Shown here one piece after another: positions 42,713-51,025 of a DNA stretch of 64,000 nucleotides. The notes under the pieces were generated by a model. That model was not told the origin of the DNA. It ran no database searches and saw only the letters and a list, made by a program, of their open reading frames with translations. The stretch covers positions 19,057 to 83,056 of the forward strand of contig NZ_AULJ01000032.1 in the NCBI RefSeq assembly GCF_000425225.1, read 5' to 3'. A program made the translations under genes and the position numbers. Numbering within the stretch: position 1 is the first letter of the stretch; every line of letters starts with the position of its first letter. The stretch is from Pontibacillus marinus BH030004 = DSM 16465. GTDB lineage: Bacteria; Bacillota; Bacilli; Bacillales; BH030062.

Positions 42713-42803
42713 TCTAGTTTATCAGGCTTGTGATCGACATGCTAAGACATCAATTCGTTACATCGATGCTATAACTGGGGAAGTTATAGTGGATAAAGAT
42801 TAA
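42708..42803 (+). pseudogene. C-terminal remnant of a PepSY-like protein
   Basis: A 31-codon frame without a start, ending at a TAA (42801-42803), reads HTLVYQACDRHAKTSIRYID then AITGEVIVDKD. The YIDAxTGEVI pattern is typical of the end of PepSY domains. It begins exactly where R13 breaks off, so a rearrangement probably left the tail of a lost gene. The family call is tentative. Confidence 0.35.
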
Positions 42804-42820
42804 AAGGGGAGGGGAGTAAA

Positions 42821-43267
42821 TTGAAAGAAGGGATTCATCTCAAGTTAAGTGTTTATGTACTTGGAGCTATTATACCGTTGTCTTTACTAGGATACTATTT
42901 TGCTGTAAACAATGAATCGCTGTTTTACATATATGAATGGCTGCTTCTTACCTTAATCATAATTTCAATACTCTACTCGATCAGAAATATAATATCAATT
43001 AGAAATGAGCAGAAATGGGTTGCTATTTCTACATTAGCATTTTTATTACAATTTTCGGTATTTGCTCTATTTTTGGGGCCATTAACACATTATTTAATGT
43101 TTTACCTTTATTATAGTTTTGTAATCTTTTCGTCTGGTATCTATATAGTAACAATACGAAAAAATAACAACTATAGAATTATTCCAGTCATCTTCATGAT
43201 CATTACGGCGTTGTTCACGATCTATTTGTTGTTTTTACATGCTTTGTGGGGGAATAATTTGAGTTAG
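42821..43267 (+). CDS. Membrane protein, 148 aa
   Basis: A TTG start after GGGGAGGGGAG gives a hydrophobic protein with about five segments, for example YVLGAIIPLSLLGYYFAV, WLLLTLIIISILYSI, FALFLGPLTHYLMFYLYYSF and FMIITALFTIYLLFLH. No family recognised. A GGTGCCTG-type repeat follows the stop. Confidence 0.6.
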   Translation: MKEGIHLKLSVYVLGAIIPLSLLGYYFAVNNESLFYIYEWLLLTLIIISILYSIRNIISIRNEQKWVAISTLAFLLQFSVFALFLGPLTHYLMFYLYYSFVIFSSGIYIVTIRKNNNYRIIPVIFMIITALFTIYLLFLHALWGNNLS

Positions 43268-43291
43268 CTGAAGACTGGAAACGAAAAATGT

Positions 43292-43359
43292 GGTGCCTGA
43301 CACTTCTCGTTCTTTGTCGATTTCGATATATTTCGGATGACACAGGCACCTTTATTTTT
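43292..43359 (+). terminator. GGTGCCTG...CAGGCACC repeat/terminator
   Basis: GGTGCCTG (43292-43299) pairs with CAGGCACC (43343-43350), followed by TTTATTTTT. Similar GGTGCCTG elements are dispersed in Bacillus genomes, so it is both a repeat and a likely terminator of the upstream gene. Confidence 0.65.
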
Positions 43360-43392
43360 GGTGCATTACTTTTAAAGGAGCTGTATTTAAGG

Positions 43393-44541
43393 ATGGATGA
43401 AAATAGATTTTTAAAATTGATTGGTGGTAAGACCTTTTTTTACATATTAGCTTTCTTTCTTCTAGTTGGAATAACCATTTATATATACACTAAAATATCA
43501 TTTATATTTTATCCACTAGAGGTCATTTTATCTACTATAGTACCTCCAATAATCCTGGCATTTGTAGCATACTATCTATTAAATCCAATTGTAGACTTGC
43601 TCGAAAGATTACGGATTAAAAGAATTTGGGGAGTAATCATTCTTATTATCGGTATTAGTGGTGCTTTAACTGGAATTATCTTGTTAACTGCTCCATCTAT
43701 CGAAGCGCAGATCAAAGATTTAGTTCAAACCTTTCCTGATTATCTAAAACAGCTAGGAGATACGATGACTCAATGGGTACAAAGTTCATTTTTAGGTCCA
43801 TATTATGATGATGGTTATACCTGGGTAATGGAAAGATTAGGTGAATTGCCGCAATTAATTGGAACTTATATTTCTAATGGTTTTCAAGGGGTTCAGAATG
43901 TCGCTAGTACGATTACAAATACGATTGTGTCCATTGTAACCTTTCCATTTATCTTATTTTTCTTATTAAAGGATGGTAAAAGGTTTCAACGTTTTACCAT
44001 AAAATTATTTCCACCGAAATTTAGAGATGATACGAAACAGATCTTAACTAATATTGATATTCAAGTTGGGTCATATATCCAAGGGCAGATTATTGTCGCT
44101 ACTGTTATTGGTATTCTATTATTCATTGGTTACCTTATCATAGGTCTTGATTATGCATTCACATTAGCAATTATCGCCGCAGTAACTAGTGTTGTACCTT
44201 ATTTAGGACCAACAATTGCAATAATTCCAGCTGCTATCATTGCAATTGTTAACTCCCCATTTATGTTTTTAAAGCTAGTAATTGTATGGATCGCAGTCCA
44301 ATTTTTAGAAGGGAATTTCGTTTCTCCGAATATTATGGGTAGAACTATGAAAATTCATCCATTAACGATCATCCTTGTTTTAATGATTGCAGGTAATTTA
44401 TTTGGTGTTGTCGGTGTGATTCTTGGTATTCCGGGCTATGCAATCGTAAAGGTGATTGGTTCTTATCTTTTCTATAAGTTTAAGAAACGATATAACCAGT
44501 ATTACGGGGAAGACCGTGGATATTATGAAATGGAAGAGTAA
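43393..44541 (+). CDS. AI-2E family transporter (YueF/PerM-like)
   Basis: This 382-residue integral membrane protein has the AI-2E exporter layout. Two N-terminal helices are followed by PPIILAFVAYYLLNPIVDLL, a large extracellular loop, and the conserved FPFILFFLLKDGKRF. Hydrophobic helices with VPYLGPTIAIIPAAIIAI and FLEGNFVSPNIMGRTMKIHP end in GVVGVILGIPGYA. Members export varied compounds or ions; the autoinducer role does not hold for most. The ATG at 43393 is chosen because the frame upstream overlaps the repeat at 43292-43359. Confidence 0.85.
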   Translation: MDENRFLKLIGGKTFFYILAFFLLVGITIYIYTKISFIFYPLEVILSTIVPPIILAFVAYYLLNPIVDLLERLRIKRIWGVIILIIGISGALTGIILLTAPSIEAQIKDLVQTFPDYLKQLGDTMTQWVQSSFLGPYYDDGYTWVMERLGELPQLIGTYISNGFQGVQNVASTITNTIVSIVTFPFILFFLLKDGKRFQRFTIKLFPPKFRDDTKQILTNIDIQVGSYIQGQIIVATVIGILLFIGYLIIGLDYAFTLAIIAAVTSVVPYLGPTIAIIPAAIIAIVNSPFMFLKLVIVWIAVQFLEGNFVSPNIMGRTMKIHPLTIILVLMIAGNLFGVVGVILGIPGYAIVKVIGSYLFYKFKKRYNQYYGEDRGYYEMEE

Positions 44542-44595
44542 TTGTGGTTTAAGGTATCGTTCTTTTTCCGAAAGTCAGTATTATCCTTGTGTTAC

Positions 44596-44657
44596 CCACA
44601 ATTCAAGTGTTCAGTATAAGGCGCAAACCTAGAGTAAAGGTTTGCGCTTTTTATCTG
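44596..44657 (+). repeat. Intergenic module copy R14 (perfect terminator)
   Basis: CACAATTCAAGTGTTCAG leads to TATAAGGCGC. The stem is a perfect 10-base match, GCGCAAACCT (44621-44630) with AGGTTTGCGC (44638-44647), then TTTTT. It terminates the AI-2E gene and is the last good copy of the array. Confidence 0.85.
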
Positions 44658-44829
44658 TTTTTTGACCAGTATGGTGAATTCTATGATTCGAGATAGCGTC
44701 TTGAAATGATCAAGGTTATCCTCAAATTGAAAAGTGAACAGATAAATTTCCGTAGTAGACCACACTCTCCCCATAAAAAGGAAATTCTACGTGTTATGTA
44801 GAATAATGTCATACTGGGAGTGGATTAGT

Positions 44830-45429
44830 ATGGAATTAGGTTTGATGATATTGGGTTGGTTAGGAGTTCTAATATATTTAATTGTAATCTTTACAGCAAA
44901 TAAATTACTGGAAAATGGTGAATCTGCATTATTACATTTATTAATCTGTTTTGCATTTATTTTAATGACTCCAATACCATTGTTTTTATCTATAACAAAT
45001 AGTAATCAAATTTTTATATTAAGTTCGGTCTTTGGATATTTATTTCTAATAATGATCATCACTACCATGGCTCTACAAGTTGGACATTTAAGTTACAGTA
45101 ATAAACAACAGGACAAGGAACTATGGGAAGATAGAGATAATTGGATGATTCACGGAATGTTGGGAGATGTTTACGAAAGTATAGTAAATGTAGTTTTTCA
45201 TATCTGGATAATGCTTTTAGCAATTGGTTTTTTTCTTGAAGAAAAGTTTTTAATGGGAATTCTAATGACTATATTTACCTTATTCATTGTAAGAAGTCTT
45301 GGCATTCTTTTAAATGAAGTAATTCAAAAACCAATTCCTTTTCTAAGAGTGTTTAGAATGAATCCAGTAATAACCACATTGGAAACGCTTTTGTTTTTCA
45401 TAACTATTCTGTGTTGGATAACATTTTAG
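44830..45429 (+). CDS. Membrane protein, 199 aa
   Basis: It has about five or six hydrophobic segments, starting LGLMILGWLGVLIYLIVIF. FILMTPIPLFLSITNS, YLFLIMIITTMALQVG and FHIWIMLLAIGFFL come later. No family recognised. The ATG at 44830 follows GGGAGTGG; in-frame starts from 44791 have no ribosome site. It is followed closely by another membrane protein gene. Confidence 0.6.
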   Translation: MELGLMILGWLGVLIYLIVIFTANKLLENGESALLHLLICFAFILMTPIPLFLSITNSNQIFILSSVFGYLFLIMIITTMALQVGHLSYSNKQQDKELWEDRDNWMIHGMLGDVYESIVNVVFHIWIMLLAIGFFLEEKFLMGILMTIFTLFIVRSLGILLNEVIQKPIPFLRVFRMNPVITTLETLLFFITILCWITF

Positions 45430-45476
45430 GATCTAGGTGGCAGTTTCATTTAAGAATCTTATTTGGGAGAAAATCT

Positions 45477-45878
45477 ATGATTATTATCAGGAAGTTCATT
45501 ACTATTATACTAGCTACTTTAATCTCAATGACTTTATTAATGCTTGTATTATTCGATGAAAGTTTGGATCTAGATTTTGTTTATACTGTTTTATTTACTA
45601 GTTATATGTTTTCGCCTTTCATATTGCTTTATGGGGTTCCTGTAACATTTTTTTCTGACTATGTAACCAAACAATTTTCGGGAGTTAAGAGGGCTTTCTT
45701 AGCCATGATTTTTCATTTGTTCTTTGGCGGGATTTTTCCTGTTTTATTAGGCCTAATTCAAGATTTGAGTAAAACTGAAGCTAATGAGGTCTTTATAGGA
45801 GCTATAACTTTTTCGTTCTTTTTTTGGGCATTTGATGAAGTCATAAGAAGAGTATTAAGCACATTCCATTATTACTAA
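45477..45878 (+). CDS. Membrane protein, 133 aa
   Basis: Four hydrophobic segments are visible: FITIILATLISMTLLMLVLF, FSPFILLYGVPVTFF, FLAMIFHLFFGGIFPVLLGL and AITFSFFFWAFDEVI. The ATG at 45477 follows GGGAGAAAA. The frame is open upstream to 45411, overlapping the previous gene, but that part has no ribosome site. Family unknown. Confidence 0.6.
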   Translation: MIIIRKFITIILATLISMTLLMLVLFDESLDLDFVYTVLFTSYMFSPFILLYGVPVTFFSDYVTKQFSGVKRAFLAMIFHLFFGGIFPVLLGLIQDLSKTEANEVFIGAITFSFFFWAFDEVIRRVLSTFHYY

Positions 45879-45961
45879 GGGGCTAGAGAGAAGATATTTT
45901 ATTAGAGTTATCTCAAAATACAGTTATCCATGATTAAGGTGGGCAGAAGAGGGTGGGTTAT

Positions 45962-46315
45962 TTGAAATCACTTAAATGGTTAATCCCTTTATTTGTAGTA
46001 ATTATTGTAGCTTGGTATGTTATAGATTTTATACGATTTAGTGATTATGATGAGAAGAAGCAAGTATCTGATGTTAATGGGGATACATTAGTTCTATCTG
46101 AACTTAAAATCGAGCCAGATGCTTCATATATGCTTTTAGAAGTGAAAATTACAAGTCAAACTAGAATAACAGGCTTAGGTTTTAGATCACTCTTTGTAAA
46201 CAATATAGATGATTTAAAACATGGTAATAAAGTAAGGGTATGGTATTATACAAATGCTGACAACGAGAATATAGCTAAAAAAGTGGTCGTATATAATTTA
46301 TTTAATTTTCACTAA
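45962..46315 (+). CDS. Membrane-anchored protein with small beta domain, 117 aa
   Basis: One N-terminal helix (LKWLIPLFVVIIVAWYVIDF) is followed by a ~80-residue domain of alternating strands (TLVLSELKIEPDASYMLLEV, KHGNKVRVWYYTNADN) that resembles a DUF3221-type or OB fold. The start is probably the TTG at 45962, after GAGGGTGGG; a GTG at 45953 is the alternative. Function unknown. Confidence 0.55.
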   Translation: MKSLKWLIPLFVVIIVAWYVIDFIRFSDYDEKKQVSDVNGDTLVLSELKIEPDASYMLLEVKITSQTRITGLGFRSLFVNNIDDLKHGNKVRVWYYTNADNENIAKKVVVYNLFNFH

Positions 46316-46412
46316 GTGTTTTATCTATATAGAAAGTACTTAGTTAATTTTTAATAAAGCGCTTATAAAAAGTAGAGGGCAATGCGTGTGAAAAAGGGGG
46401 AGTTTATAACCT

Positions 46413-46643
46413 ATGTTTAATCAAGTTATCTACTCCTATCCAACATGGTATTATGATGTAAGTGTACCAGCGGGAACCTCATTAGAATTTAAATTTATTA
46501 AAATAGATGGAAGCGGAAATGTGGTTTGGGAAGGTGGAGCAAACCACACTTACACAACACCAACAAGTGGAACAGGGGGAAGCTATAGTGAATTGGAAAA
46601 ATTAAGTGTTATGCAAAAACCAAGAACTATTTTAGGTTCTTAA
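46413..46643 (+). pseudogene. Remnant of a CBM20 starch-binding domain
   Basis: The frame reads [20 protein letters not shown], then [20 protein letters not shown] and [15 protein letters not shown]. This is the C-terminal two thirds of a CBM20 starch-binding domain as found at the end of alpha-amylases and cyclodextrin glucanotransferases. After GTG the expected TVxVxW ending is replaced by unrelated residues ([15 protein letters not shown]). No catalytic domain lies upstream, so this is a remnant of a lost or imported amylase gene. Homology starts near 46405. Confidence 0.7.
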
Positions 46644-46687
46644 AGAAGATAATCAAACTCCTAACTATAGACAAAATATTTCAATTA

Positions 46688-46726
46688 AGCATGAGATGCT
46701 AACCCATCTTATGCTTTTTCTTTTTT
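46688..46726 (+). terminator. Terminator after the CBM20 remnant
   Basis: AGCATGAGAT (46688-46697) pairs with ATCTTATGCT (46706-46715), followed by TTTTCTTTTTT. Confidence 0.8.
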
Positions 46727-46882
46727 AGTAACAAATTGGTAAATCAAAACATTATTAGGAGGAAACAGGGTGTAAAGGGAGAATGTATACCATCTAGAGC
46801 AAACCAATAGACTCGATTAAATAAAGTCTGAGAGTTAACAATGATGTACGATTAATTTACATAACGATAAGGAGTGGGAAAC

Positions 46883-47227
46883 ATGTTTTATAGAAGGAAG
46901 TTTTACATTGTGAAAAATGAATTTGTAGAAGTCTTTAATGCGCATTTTAATGAAAATAATCTACCTAATCAAATTAAGCATGGTGCACGATTACTAGGGA
47001 GATGGATGATACCGAATGATGAAACCACTACTGAAATATTTGCTATTTGGGAGTATGACAGTTATGAAAAATATAAAGAAATTGAAGCCAACGTAAGAGG
47101 TGACCAAGAGCATGTAAGTAAGGTGAATGCTTGGTATGATGAACACGGTGGGAGGGATTATGTTATTAAAAACTATCTATTAGAAGTACGGAGCGAGCAG
47201 ATAGAGACAACGTTGAAGAGAGGGTGA
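46883..47227 (+). CDS. NIPSNAP-family protein
   Basis: This 114-residue ferredoxin-like alpha/beta protein starts FYRRKFYIVKNEFVEVFN. It has LLGRWMIPNDETTTEIFAIW and EYDSYEKYKEIEANVRGD, the NIPSNAP pattern of YExWxxYxxIExxV. Function in bacteria is unknown. The ATG at 46883 follows AAGGAGTGGG. It lies 4 bases before the CPBP gene, so the pair is probably co-transcribed. Confidence 0.8.
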   Translation: MFYRRKFYIVKNEFVEVFNAHFNENNLPNQIKHGARLLGRWMIPNDETTTEIFAIWEYDSYEKYKEIEANVRGDQEHVSKVNAWYDEHGGRDYVIKNYLLEVRSEQIETTLKRG

Positions 47228-47231
47228 GGGA

Positions 47232-47984
47232 ATGGGAAATACGATTAAGTTATTACTTAAAATCTTAGGGTTAGAGTTATTGATCATTTTCTTTTTTACT
47301 ATAAACGGGATTTATGCCACACTCACAAATCCTTCTAATCCTTTTATGCAATATATTGGTCTTTTACCATTGGCGATAGGTTTTTACTTTTACCTTATAA
47401 AAACAAAAAAATGGCGGAATTTCTTTTCTAAAGATAGTCTTTGTTTTGATAAGGAAAACATTCTTCTGTGGTCTCCTTTATTGATAGTATTAACTCTATT
47501 ATTAATTGGTAATGGAGGATTAAGTGTCACATCCGTAACGGATTTAATACTGATATTAGGAACGCAAATCCTTATTGTTGCTTTCATTGAGGAAATGGTT
47601 TTCAGGGGTTTTATGATCAATATTCTGATTTCTAAGGGGTTTAGATTTGCAGTTCTCACATCAAGTTTTCTATTTGCTTTAACTCATTCCTTACAACTTC
47701 TTGGTGGACAATCTATTGAGGATACATTATTGCAAATTACATATGCTTTCTTAATAGGTATGGTGCTCTCCTTGTTAATAGTGAACAATCAATCGATTCT
47801 TATCGCTATTATTTTCCATGGGCTGAACAACTTTTTTATTTTAACGGCACAAGTTGAGGGATCTTCAGTTTATAATTATGTAATCATTTCTGTATTAATT
47901 GTGCATGCTGTATTTTTATGGTCTAGAGCTAAGCGCACCAATAAATTCAGAATAGATAACATTAGTGAACCATTGGTGAAATAA
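47232..47984 (+). CDS. CPBP (Abi) family intramembrane metalloprotease
   Basis: This 250-residue membrane protein has the CPBP signature. The pair of glutamates with arginine is in AFIEEMVFRGFMI, the first histidine in FLFALTHSL, and the second in IIFHGLNNFFIL. Seven or so hydrophobic segments surround them. Homologues are Rce1-like proteases, some linked to bacteriocin self-immunity. AGAGGGTGAGGG precedes the ATG. Confidence 0.87.
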   Translation: MGNTIKLLLKILGLELLIIFFFTINGIYATLTNPSNPFMQYIGLLPLAIGFYFYLIKTKKWRNFFSKDSLCFDKENILLWSPLLIVLTLLLIGNGGLSVTSVTDLILILGTQILIVAFIEEMVFRGFMINILISKGFRFAVLTSSFLFALTHSLQLLGGQSIEDTLLQITYAFLIGMVLSLLIVNNQSILIAIIFHGLNNFFILTAQVEGSSVYNYVIISVLIVHAVFLWSRAKRTNKFRIDNISEPLVK

Positions 47985-48050
47985 ATAAAATATAAAATTG
48001 GACAATCTCACCACCCCTTCGATATATTTAAAATAAAAAGGAGCTATCAC

Positions 48051-48980
48051 GTGAAAATACTAGATGGTGTGTTTGAAGGTGGCGGCGTTAGAGGGATTGC
48101 TCATGTTGGGGCTGTACAAGCGATTGAAGAGCATGGATATGAGTGGAACCGTTTAGCTGGGACTTCATCGGGATCTATCGTTGCAGCTCTGTTAGCGTGT
48201 GGTTATTCAGGTTCAGAACTATTAGAGATTATGGAATCATTAGATTATCAAGATTTTATGAAAAAGAATTGGATCAATCATATTCCTTTTATAGGGAACG
48301 GAATTAACCTCGCCTTTAAGGGTGGACTTTATAAGAATCGTTTTCAAGAAGAATGGATCAACGAACTCCTTGCCAAGAAAAACGTACACAGCTTCCGTGA
48401 CCTTGAAGAAGGAAAGTTAAAAATTATTGTCTCAGATATCACCAATGGACGAATGGCAGTATTCCCAGATGACCTTGAAAAGTATGGGGAGACCTATGAC
48501 TTTTCCATTGCAAAGGCTGTTACGATGAGTAGCACGATTCCTTATTACTTTCAGCCGATTAAATGGAAAACAAATAAATACAAATCCCCAATTTATATGG
48601 TAGATGGAGGGATTCTGAGTAATTTTCCGATATGGATTTTCGATACCCCTTACATGCCTAAATGGCCAACATTCGGCTTTCACTTTACTCGAGAAGAAAC
48701 CAACCCAGACCCTTCAGAAAATCTGGGAACAATCGGGATTTACAAATCGATCTTTAAAACGATGCTACAAGCTCATGACCTACGTCACCTTGATAAAGAA
48801 GCTGATACCAGAACAGTGAAGATCCCAACAGGAAACATCTCCATTACTGATTTTGGGTTAAGTGAGAGTCAAGAACAGTGGCTATATCATTCCGGATATG
48901 ATGCAGCTTCAACATTCTTAGAAACATGGAATTTTGAAGAGTATAAAAGGAAGTTTAGAAGTGAATTTGTTAACGTGTAA
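48051..48980 (+). CDS. Patatin-like phospholipase
   Basis: This 309-residue lipid acyl hydrolase has the oxyanion motif FEGGGVRGIAHVGA, the nucleophile elbow GTSSGS, and the catalytic Asp in MVDGGILSNFPIWIF. It thus has a complete Ser-Asp dyad. There is no signal peptide, so it acts in the cytoplasm or at the inner membrane face. The start is a GTG with AAAAGGAGC upstream. A strong terminator follows. Confidence 0.9.
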   Translation: MKILDGVFEGGGVRGIAHVGAVQAIEEHGYEWNRLAGTSSGSIVAALLACGYSGSELLEIMESLDYQDFMKKNWINHIPFIGNGINLAFKGGLYKNRFQEEWINELLAKKNVHSFRDLEEGKLKIIVSDITNGRMAVFPDDLEKYGETYDFSIAKAVTMSSTIPYYFQPIKWKTNKYKSPIYMVDGGILSNFPIWIFDTPYMPKWPTFGFHFTREETNPDPSENLGTIGIYKSIFKTMLQAHDLRHLDKEADTRTVKIPTGNISITDFGLSESQEQWLYHSGYDAASTFLETWNFEEYKRKFRSEFVNV

Positions 48981-48986
48981 AATAAA

Positions 48987-49035
48987 ATACCTGTCATTAC
49001 CTGAGAATAACTTACACAGGTAATGACAGGTATTT
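48987..49035. terminator. Strong bidirectional terminator
   Basis: AATACCTGTCATTACCTG (48987-49004) pairs perfectly with CAGGTAATGACAGGTATT (49016-49033). It ends the patatin and PepF genes from both sides. Confidence 0.92.
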
Positions 49036-49054
49036 ATAATTTTATGATTAGAGT

Positions 49055-50839
49055 TTACACATATTTCTCCGTTAGCTTTTCAAACTCCTCAATCGCTTCC
49101 AAGATAGGTTGAATAGACTTTTGCCAAAAATCTTCCTCAGTTAAGTCTTGATTTAGAAACTTCTCTCCCAATTGTTCTAGAGACATTTTCCCTGTATGAC
49201 TTAATAATTGTTCATATTCATTGGCAAAACCTTTACCCTTCGTTTTTGATAAAGCATAAATGCCATTGCTGAAAAGATAACCAATCGTGTATGGAATATT
49301 GTAAAAAGAGTCCTCAGAGGAATAGAAATGCGAAATGGTAATCCAATTGTATGGATCGTATTCCTCTAATTGATTCTTAGTCCAACGTTTTTCAGTTTCC
49401 AACATTAAATTCTTAACTTCATTTGCGCTAAGTTTCTCTGTCTTTCTCTTTTCATAGAATTGCTTTTCAAAATCAAATTTAGCAGGGATTAAGCTAAGGT
49501 ATTTCAGTGCATTTGTAATCTTCATTTCTAATAGAGATAGTCGATCTTCATCTGTTTCAGCCAATTGGATAGCTGCATCTAAAACTAAGTTCTCTGCAAA
49601 GGTAGAGGCGGTTTCTGCCAATGATGTACCTGTATCTTGAGAAAAAGTCGGCTCTTTTTGGAGAATGGAGTTGTGATATGCATGCCCTAGTTCGTGTGCC
49701 AACGTCACTACATCCTGATAGTCTCCTTTGAATGAAAGTAAAACACGACTTTGCTTTTCTATAGGCATAGAAGCACAGAAAGCACCAAAGCCCTTATGTT
49801 TTCGAGACTCTGCATCGATCCATTGCTCATTAAATGCACGGTCAGCAATATGGCCCATCTCTTCACTAAATGATTGGAACTGTTTTGTTACAATATCCGC
49901 AGCCGTTTCATATGTCAGTTTTGACTTCGAAGTAAAGTAGGGAGCATACATGTCATAGTAACTGAGTTGTTCTAATCCCATCAGTTGAGCCTTACGTTTA
50001 GTGAATCGTTGGATCAGTTCTTGATTTTGTTCTATAGCCTTCAGCATACTAGTTAAAGAATCTTCTTGAATTCGGTTATTCTCATACAGTTCCTTTTGAG
50101 TGTTTTCGAAGCCTCTTAGCTGATATGTATCCAGTCTAAAGCCAGCGAAGTGATTGAAAATTGAAGCGAATTGGTCCTCATGTTGATGACAAACTTCCTC
50201 AACGGCCTTCGCAGTGACTTTTCGTTTCTCTCGATTTGTATCTAGCATTGATTGTATAATAGCTTCATTGATGGATAGTTTTTGTGTTTCCCCGTCCCAT
50301 TCCACAGGAACCTCTAAACGATGTAGAAGCTGTTCATAATGATCTTCCCAACCACGAATTCCATTAACCGATAAGGTATTGATGACTTCTTCAATTTGTT
50401 GAGGTAATTGTTCACTTAGTTTTTGTTTCTTATGAAGAAGAAATGGACGAATTGATTTAAGCGTTTTATCTTCCAAAAGTTCGTTCCATTCTTTATCTGT
50501 AAGCTCACCTAGTTTGCCATCTAATTCGATTTTTAAAGATTGTACTTTTGCTTTTATATGATTGCTTTGATCTAAAAGTTTTAAGGCATCTTCATCTTGA
50601 ACATGATCTGAATACAGACAGATACAGTACTCATCGACCTGAAATGCGTTTAGTGCAACATGTTGAATATCTTGAATGTGTTGTGCTAGCTCTTGGGGTG
50701 TTAGAGGTGATTGAAGTTCTTCAATTAAGACGGGTATTTCATGGTTGAGTTGAGTTATTTGTTTCTTTAGCTTTTCAGAGTGTTTGCCTCCAGGGTATAT
50801 AGAGTCTAAATCCCATTGTTTGTTTAATGTAAGTTCCAA
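49055..50839 (-). CDS. pepF: Oligoendopeptidase F, M3 family
   Basis: This cytoplasmic zinc peptidase degrades short peptides. The 594-residue length and layout match M3B PepF proteins. The zinc site is VTLAHELGHAYHNSIL with the distal glutamate in SLAETASTFAENLVLD, and the C-terminal domain has YTIGYLFSNGIYALS. AGGGAGGAC precedes the ATG on the minus strand. It stands alone between terminators. Confidence 0.92.
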   Translation of the reverse strand: MELTLNKQWDLDSIYPGGKHSEKLKKQITQLNHEIPVLIEELQSPLTPQELAQHIQDIQHVALNAFQVDEYCICLYSDHVQDEDALKLLDQSNHIKAKVQSLKIELDGKLGELTDKEWNELLEDKTLKSIRPFLLHKKQKLSEQLPQQIEEVINTLSVNGIRGWEDHYEQLLHRLEVPVEWDGETQKLSINEAIIQSMLDTNREKRKVTAKAVEEVCHQHEDQFASIFNHFAGFRLDTYQLRGFENTQKELYENNRIQEDSLTSMLKAIEQNQELIQRFTKRKAQLMGLEQLSYYDMYAPYFTSKSKLTYETAADIVTKQFQSFSEEMGHIADRAFNEQWIDAESRKHKGFGAFCASMPIEKQSRVLLSFKGDYQDVVTLAHELGHAYHNSILQKEPTFSQDTGTSLAETASTFAENLVLDAAIQLAETDEDRLSLLEMKITNALKYLSLIPAKFDFEKQFYEKRKTEKLSANEVKNLMLETEKRWTKNQLEEYDPYNWITISHFYSSEDSFYNIPYTIGYLFSNGIYALSKTKGKGFANEYEQLLSHTGKMSLEQLGEKFLNQDLTEEDFWQKSIQPILEAIEEFEKLTEKYV

Positions 50840-51025
50840 ATAAAGTCCTCCCTATTGTAGCGTTACACCTAACTTTACCTGATTTAGGAAAAACTTTCAT
50901 GTGATGTGGGAGAGTTTTTTTTGTGAAAAGTTTTGATTAAGTAAACCTCCATAATAAATCACTAGGCACTTTCTCCATTTTGATACATATTCTATAAATG
51001 AATTTGTATATAGGGGTGGTTATAT

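Noticed and set aside
34081..44657. CRISPR array
   Set aside because: The repeats are 60-130 bases, imperfect, and separated by hundreds of bases of coding sequence. There are no cas genes.
34081..44657. Classical integron with attC sites
   Set aside because: I see no integrase gene in the window and no inverted attC core sites at the repeat ends. Only the cassette-like layout is similar.
44592..44774. Minus-strand 60-codon frame
   Set aside because: It overlaps the perfect terminator R14 and has no ribosome site.
46360..46375. cre-like AATAAAGCGCTTATAA before the CBM20 remnant
   Set aside because: It misses the conserved TG and CA positions and precedes no intact gene.
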